Shown here piece by piece: positions 16,813 through 22,137 of a stretch of 22,137 nt of DNA (position 1 is its first letter; the number at the start of each line of letters is the position of its first letter). The stretch comes from Chrysochromulina parva (Eukaryota; Haptophyta; Prymnesiales; Chrysochromulinaceae). The position numbers were made by a program, and so were the translations under genes. The notes beneath the pieces are model-generated. The model had not been told where the DNA came from. It was given only the letters and a program-made list of their open reading frames with translations, and did no database searches. The stretch covers positions 1 through 22,137 of the forward strand of contig PJAB01000681.1 in assembly GCA_002887195.1 (NCBI GenBank). Direction: 5' to 3'.

Positions 16813-16820
16813 TATATAAT
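16813..16820 (+). promoter_or_regulatory. TATA-like box with no obvious downstream gene
   Basis: TATATAAT following an AT-rich run (TATTAATAAAA) in otherwise GC-rich DNA. The only plus-strand ORF downstream is short and antisense to the FHA gene. It may drive a non-coding or antisense transcript, or be coincidental. Confidence 0.25.
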
Positions 16821-16999
16821 GGGGTGAGCGCGGGAGTCGGTCCGCGAAACAACAGACTGTCTATCCCGCCTGGAATTAGGTATACTGTAGCAAGAGAAGC
16901 AGTCGTGCACCCACAGGTCGCGCGGAGTGCGTCCGGGGAGCACCGCTGCGAGGATGGGGGATGCTACTGAACAACCAAAGTTGGAAACAGCATTGGTGT

Positions 17000-19900
17000 T
17001 TAGATCCAAAGATCAAGATCCATGTCGGTCGGTGCCGCGCGCATGCCCTCGTCGTTGGGCCCCTGGGACAGATCCTGCAGCTGCTGCAGCCACCGGAAGG
17101 CCGACTTGAGCGGCGAGGTCGGCTCTTCGTGTCCACTGGCCACGGGCGACGCGACCACTTGAGCCAGTCGAGACGATTCCAATCGTGTTTGCATTCGAGC
17201 CATGGCTCCTGGCTCATACTCGAACGCCCTGGGCGGTGGAGCTATGGCTTCCTCTGAGGGTGGCGTGCCTGAGGCTGTCTCTGGAGTCGCCTCCGTCCTC
17301 TGAGGGGGCTGTGGCGGCGGTAACTGTGGCTGCGGCGCCGGCGGCGATTTTGGGAGGGTCCAGCGCTTGAAGAGCGTAGGAGCTGGCTCGGGAGACTGCA
17401 AACGCGACGCCGCGGCCGCCCTTGCACGTTTGAGGGCTGCCGAGCGCGAGGACGAGGCAGTGGGGGAGGCCTGCGCCTCCCCCGAAGTACACGTGCAGGA
17501 GGAGCATCCCATACCCGAGCGCGAGGACGAGGCAGTGCGGGAGGCCTGCGCCTCCCCCGAAGTACACGTGCAGGAGGAGCATCCCATACCCGAGCGCGAG
17601 GACGAGGCAGTGCGGGAGGCCTGCGCCTCCCCCGAACAAGCTTGCCAACCTTCCTGTGTGGCGGGCGCAATGCTCACCGTCACACCGAAGATGGGGCCCC
17701 GCTCTGGACTGTGGTGGAGGTAGTACGTGTCGCCGTCCTTGAGCTCGATGCTCTCGTTCATAGGGAGATTGTCAGGGAGATTGCGCCCAGGTTTCGAGCC
17801 GAGGCATGAGTGGGCCTTGCCTATTTTGGTCGCTCGCAGCACGCCGCCGACGAAAGTGAAGATGACTTGCTCACGTGAGAGCATCTTGCATGCGGGGTCG
17901 TCTGTCGACATGTGCTGGCGACCGAGGGTCCGCGTCTCGCCATCTCTTAATCCAAGGACTTGAGGTGGATCCTCGATTGAAAGCATAGCGGAGGCCAAGG
18001 GGTGGGCAGCAGAGGGAGGCCCAACGGCGAGAGCAGCGGCGAGAGCAGCGGCGAAGGCGCCCGAGGTGACGGGCAGCGCGCACTCTTGATTCGCCGCGCT
18101 GCGGGCGGCGGCGGGGCCGGCGGGTATGGGGGCACCAGGCACCAACTGACGGTTAAGGAAAGCCTGCAGCGCCATGATCGTCGGGTCCTTGTCACAGACG
18201 CCAAAGAGCGCGTTGCCGTCGAGGCCCATCCGCTGCGTGATCTCGAGGTCGGCTGCGCCATTCTTCTTGAGAAAGATCTGCAGCGCGGTCACCGCCTCGA
18301 CGTTCCACTCGGTGCCGAATCCAAAGCCCGTACGCAACGGCTCACGCTCGTCGCCCAAGCTGCTGGCGAGGTTGGCGTTCAGGAAGCTCTTGAGTGCCGT
18401 CTTGAGGTGCCGATCCCACTTGGTGAACGCCGCGCTGGCGAACTCGATGCCGTTGGAGAAGACATTGAAGGTGGGTACTTGCACCTCGGGCGATCGGTGA
18501 GGCGAGCGCAGACCGCCCTCATCGCCCCCACCTTCACCTCGGGCCGGCGACACTGGATCGGACACGACGAGATAATCCTCCTCGAAGTACATTGCGAGCT
18601 TGTCGTGCTTGACAGGGAAGCCATTCTGCTCGAGGAAGGCGGCGAGCGGCTCGAGGACGTGCTGCAGGCTACCATCGATAGCGAGCTCACCCGGCTCCCA
18701 CCTCCATGGCCACGACGTCGCACGTGCAACTGTGTCCGGTGGCACCGTCACCTTCGTTGCCTCCGTCTCCGTGTTGGCCGTAGTCAGTTCTGTGTGACCC
18801 TGTGCATGTACCTCGTTGGCCGCCGCCGCCTCAGCTGCGCGAACTGGCACGCCATCGGCATCACGAGGCAAGTCTCGACGGCGATAGGTGTAACGTCCCG
18901 GGCGATCTTTGGCAGAGGGCGTCCGCGGTACGGGTGAGCCAGGACTGCACGCGATCTTCTCGAGCGGCAGGCGAGTCACGACGAGCCGTCCAGCTCTCCT
19001 TGTTGGCTCCTCTGCCTCTGCCGCGGCGCGCCGCCGCTCCGTATTGGCAACGGCAGCGCATGGGATGCCATTCTCGATCACGTACATGGGACTGTCGCTC
19101 TTGGCGCCCTGCTTGCGCTTCCGTCGGCACAGCGAGCAATACAAGCGCGTGGAGAAAATACAAGCGCTTACGAGGCACAGCACAGCGATGACGATGCCCG
19201 CAATGATGCCGCCCTTGTTGACCTGCTCGCCGGCGCTCGGGTCACTACCTGGACGATCAGCGCGAAGCAAGTCCGAGGACAGCGTGGCGCGTCCTCGAAG
19301 CAAGAGCGGGGCGTTGACGCCCGACTCGGACAGGCGTGAGGAGAGCGCCGTCATGAACGCCGGCTCGTTGTTGATGATGACGACGAGCTCCGAGGCGTGC
19401 TCCTGCATCGAGCCGGTAGCAAGGCGCACCGCGATGTTCACCTCGATGCCCTCGGCCATCGTCGTAATGTAGTCGGCGCTGACAGGTGCATGCTCGTGCC
19501 CGTGCTCGTGCCCCATCTGGGAGAGCTCAATGGAAAGCTGAAAGGCCACGGCCTGCTCGAGAGCCACAATTGGAGTCAATCAGATATCAATCAGAGTCAA
19601 TCAGAGGCCATTGACGAGACTCGCCTGCTCGAGAGCCACTAACTCCGCCGCTGTCCAGGGCGTCTGAAGGCGGCGCAGGCGTGTCGATGCCACGGCCTTG
19701 GCGACGATAAACTGTATGGAACCATCCGGAGGTGGTGAGGGTGGCGGGCTTGGTGGTGGTGGCGACGGTGGCGGCGACGGTGGTGACGGTGGCGGCGAGG
19801 GAGGTGGAGGCGACGGTGGGGGCGAGGGCGGTGATGATGGAGGCGGCGGCGACGGCGGCGGCGCTGGCGGCGGGCTCGGCGGCGGAGGTGAGGGAGGTGA

Positions 19901-22137
19901 GGGAGGTGGGCTTGGTGGTGGTGGCAGTGGTGGAGGTGAAGGAGGTGGCGACAATGGGGGTGGCGAGGGCGGAGGTCGATATGGCGGTGATGAAGGCGGT
20001 GGTGGAGATGGTGGCGCCGAGGGAGGAGGAGGCAATGGTATCGGTGATGGAGGAGGTGGAGAGGGTGGAGGCGAAGGCGGCGGCGGAGCGGGTGGCGGTG
20101 AGGGCGGCGGAGGTGAGGGCGGTGGTGAAGGCGGGGGAGGCGAGGGCGGCGGTGATGGGGGAGGAGGCGATGGCGGTGGCGAGGGCGGCGGCGGCGATGG
20201 TGGAGGCGATGGCGGAGGCGGCGACGGTGGCTGGCTCGGTGGCGGAGGTGAGGACGGAGGTGGGCTTGGCGGTGGCGGGCATGGCGGCGGCGACGGCGGA
20301 GGAGGCGATGGCGGCGGTGAGGGTGGAGGCGGTGATGGCGGAGGTGGTGAGGGAGGCGGCGGTGAGGGAGGCGGCGATGGTGGCGGCGGCGATGGCGGCG
20401 GCGAAGGATGAGGTGGCGATGGAGGTGGCGATGGTGGAGGGGGCGATGGGGGTGGCGGAGAAGGCGGAGGCGGCATTGGAGGCGGGCTGGGAGGTGGCGG
20501 TGAGGGCGGTGGCGACGGTGGCGGGGGAGAAGGTGGAGGCGACGGCGGCGGCGGCGATGGTGGCGGGGAGGGCGGCGGAGGTAGAGGCGGGGGAGACGGG
20601 GGTGGCGGTGAAGGTGGCACTGAGGGTGGGGGAGGCGAAGGGGGCGGTGAGGGTGGGGGCGGTGAAGGCGGTGGCGACGGAGGTGGAGGCGATGGAGGTG
20701 GGCTTGGCGGTGGCGGGCATGGCGGCGGCGACGGCGGAGGAGGCGATGGCGGCGGTGAAGGTGGAGGCGGTGATGGCGGAGGTGGTGATGGGGGTGGTGA
20801 TGGAGGTGGTGGCGAGGGCGGTGGGGGCCGAGGCGGAGGTGATGGTGGTGGAGGCGATGGCGGGGGAGAAGGGGGTGGCGGGCGGGGAGGTGGCGATGGC
20901 GGCGGGGAGGGCGGCGGCGGCGAGGGCGGGGGCGAGGGAGGTGGAGGTGATGGAGGTGGCGAGGGAGGCGGGGGCGAGGGAGGTGGGGACGGCGGAGGAG
21001 GAGACGGAGGCGGCGACGGGGGGGGCGATGGAGGTGGAGAGGGCGGCGGCGAAGGTGGCGGTGGCGATGGCGGTGGGGACGGGGGAGGTGGAGAAGGCGG
21101 TGGCGATGGAGGTGGAGGAGACGGAGGTGGTGGCGAGGGCGGTGGGGGCGAGGGTGGCGGCGACGGAGGCGGCGGTGATGGTGGTGGAGACGGCGGCGGC
21201 GGCGATGGTGGTGGAGACGGCGGCGGCAGCGATGGTGGTGGACTTGGAGGCGGCGGCAACGGAGGCGGGGAGGGTGGAGGAGGTGAAGGCGGCGGCGAAG
21301 GAGGGGGCGGTGAGGGTGGAGGCGAGGGTGGGGGCGGCGAGGGTGGAGGTGACGGTGGCGGTGGTGATGGAGGTGGCGATGGGGGAGGCGGCGAGGGCGG
21401 CGGTGAGGGCGGTGGTGGTGACGGAGGCGGAGAAGGCGGTGGTGGTGACGGCGGCGGCGAGGGCGGCGGAGGAGATGGAGGTGGTGATGGTGGTGGGGGG
21501 GAAGGTGGTGGTGAGGGCGGCGGAGGCGAGGGTGGCGGGCTGGGCGGAGGTGGTGAGGGTGGCGGTGAGGGAGGTGGGGGCAATGGCGGAGGCGACGGTG
21601 GAGGCGGTGACGGCGGGGGCGACGGTGGTGGCGGAGAGGGTGGGGGCGATGGCGGGGGCGGCGAGGGTGGTGGTGAGGGAGGCGGTGGGAATGGCGGTGG
21701 CGATGGAGGCGGCGGCGAGGGTGGCGGGGAAGGTGGCGGCGGGGAGGGCGGCGGGGAGGGCGGGGGTGGAGACGGAGGCGGTGAAGGTGGTGGTGGCAGT
21801 GGCGGCGGCGACGGGGGAGGTGGAGAAGGCGGTGGAGACGGTGGCGGTGGAGACGGAGGAGGTGGCGACGGCGGCGGCGGTGAGGGCGGTGGCGAGGGCG
21901 GTGGGGGTGAGGGAGGCGGCGACGGAGGGGGCGACGATGGAGGGGGCGATGGCGGAGGTGGACATGGCGGTGGTGAGGGCGGCGGTGGCGACGGTGGCGG
22001 CGAGGGAGGAGGCGGCAAGGGCGGCGGCGAGGGAGGCGGCGGCGATGGTGGCGGGGAGGGAGGCGGCGGCAGCGGCGGTGGTGAGGGCGGCGGAGGCGAG
22101 GGCGGTGGTGAGGGCGGCGGTGGTGAGGGTGGCGGCG
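17000..22137 (-). CDS. Ser-Pro-rich wall-type receptor-like protein with FHA domain (5' partial)
   Basis: Open to the right edge. Exon 1 (22137-19625) encodes about 800 residues of SPPPxPPPP repeats, then DGSIQFIVAKAVAS and a short charged stretch. Exon 2 (19552-17000) has 850 codons. The ectodomain continues with MGHEHGHEHAPVSADYITTM and a SEA-like beta/alpha stretch. A single membrane span GGIIAGIVIAVLCLVSACIF follows (exon-2 residues about 114-136), then CRRKRK. The cytoplasmic part has ALQxFLN-type segments reminiscent of peptidoglycan-binding folds (about 380-470) and an FHA-like domain (about 532-616; LGRQ, MLSREQVIFTF). FHA domains bind phosphothreonine. Next come 25-residue repeats and a Pro-rich tail. 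Such Hyp-rich ectodomains belong to extensin/pherophorin-like wall glycoproteins. Exon 2 has no ATG before its 13th codon, supporting the join. Two separate genes remain possible. Confidence 0.7.
17441..17635 (-). repeat. 75-bp tandem repeat, 2.6 copies, coding
   Basis: Units start at 17441, 17516 and (partial) 17591 and are nearly identical. In the FHA gene frame they encode SGEAQASRTASSSRSGMGCS plus SCTCT (25 residues). Each unit has an internal hairpin, GGGAGGC/GCCTCCC. In another frame the same DNA would read LGYGMLLLHVYF, matching the desaturase gene at nucleotide level (see findings). Confidence 0.9.
19553..19624 (-). other. Probable phase-0 GC-AG intron (72 nt)
   Basis: Donor GAGCAG|GCGAGT and acceptor GAGCAG|GCCGTG (sense). 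A 17-bp segment GTGGCTCTCGAGCAGGC occurs at both ends (19551-19567 and 19623-19639), offset by exactly 72 nt. The intron is a multiple of three but has two in-frame TGAs. Its interior has three copies of an 11-bp TGATTGACTC-type unit, similar to the decamer in the GT31 intron. A GC donor is non-canonical, and no GT donor keeps the frame. Confidence 0.6.
19735..22137 (-). repeat. SPPPxPPPP coding repeat array
   Basis: At least 2.4 kb encoding alternating S-P3 and S-P4 blocks, with no other content and no frame break, continuing past the window edge. Third codon positions vary widely between units while the peptide hardly changes. The plus strand is almost pure G with scattered A/C/T (GGNGGNGAN). 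The likely product is a hydroxyproline-rich rod modified by prolyl hydroxylation and O-glycosylation. Confidence 0.95.

Larger units (their letters stand above)
16507..16999. other. Convergent spacer with structured, TATA-bearing sequence
   Basis: About 490 bp between convergent genes, without a convincing ORF. It contains a 12-bp palindrome GGGATGCATCCC (16712-16723), a strong hairpin (16741-16776) and TATATAAT (16813-16820). A promoter-like element between two gene ends is unexpected. It may be an unannotated non-coding transcript or a relic of an inserted element; no terminal repeats were found. Confidence 0.4.

Noticed and set aside
19589..19603. The two TGA codons between the Ser-Pro and FHA halves read as selenocysteine
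   Set aside because: They are not at any catalytic Cys, and an intron bounded by direct repeats explains both.
19587..21965. 792-codon Ala/Ser/Thr-rich ORF in a second minus frame, and the Gly-Glu ORF on the plus strand (19698-20411)
   Set aside because: Both are alternative readings of the SPPP codons. Only the Pro frame is uniform at peptide level with diversified third positions and continues into non-repeat coding sequence.

Overview
The window reads as nuclear DNA of a GC-rich unicellular alga. A haptophyte is my best guess, inferred from several traits together: very GC-rich coding sequence, few and tiny introns, a front-end fatty-acid desaturase of the type used for polyunsaturated fatty acids, a fused FAD-oxidase/cyclopropane-fatty-acid synthase, an in-frame UGA selenoprotein with a eukaryotic-type SECIS element, and a very long Ser-Pro-rich wall-type protein. 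No rRNA, tRNA, CRISPR array or complete mobile element was recognised.

Layout, left to right. (1) 1-117: the last 38 codons of a + strand gene, then about 850 bp without a convincing gene. (2) 968-4747, minus: a 1259-residue protein joining an N-myristoylation-like start, low-complexity repeats, a helical AW-x-AW/IQ calmodulin/centrin-binding-like region and a T4 Rnl1-type RNA-ligase domain. (3) 4864-6382, minus: a two-exon GT31 glycosyltransferase, only 116 bp upstream of the ligase gene. (4) 6549-6851, plus: a small thioredoxin with UGA at the first active-site Cys (W-U-G-G-C) and a foldable SECIS in its 3' UTR. (5) 7198-8760, plus: a fucosyltransferase-like protein. (6) about 850 bp holding only a doubtful orphan ORF. 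(7) 9613-12670, minus: a two-exon FAD oxidase/cyclopropane-fatty-acid synthase. (8) 12875-14806, plus: a cytochrome b5/front-end desaturase, divergent from gene 7. (9) 15154-16506, plus: a secreted or membrane IPT/TIG protein. (10) 16507-16999: a convergent spacer with a strong hairpin and a TATA-like box. (11) 17000 to the right edge, minus: a Ser-Pro-rich ectodomain, a single membrane span and a cytoplasmic part with an FHA-like domain.

Themes. Two neighbouring genes modify lipid acyl chains (7 and 8), two are secretory-pathway glycosyltransferases (3 and 5), and two make surface or secreted proteins (9 and 11). The strongest observations are: the SECIS-supported selenothioredoxin; the calmodulin/centrin-binding RNA-ligase fusion; and the fact that all three introns I can deduce are phase 0 and bounded by direct duplications (17-32 bp) of the exon sequence at the splice junction, as expected if they arose by local tandem duplication. 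The FHA gene also carries a 75-bp repeat containing 30 nt that match the desaturase coding sequence 3 kb away at 29 of 30 positions. All functional calls come from motif reading; no database search was possible.
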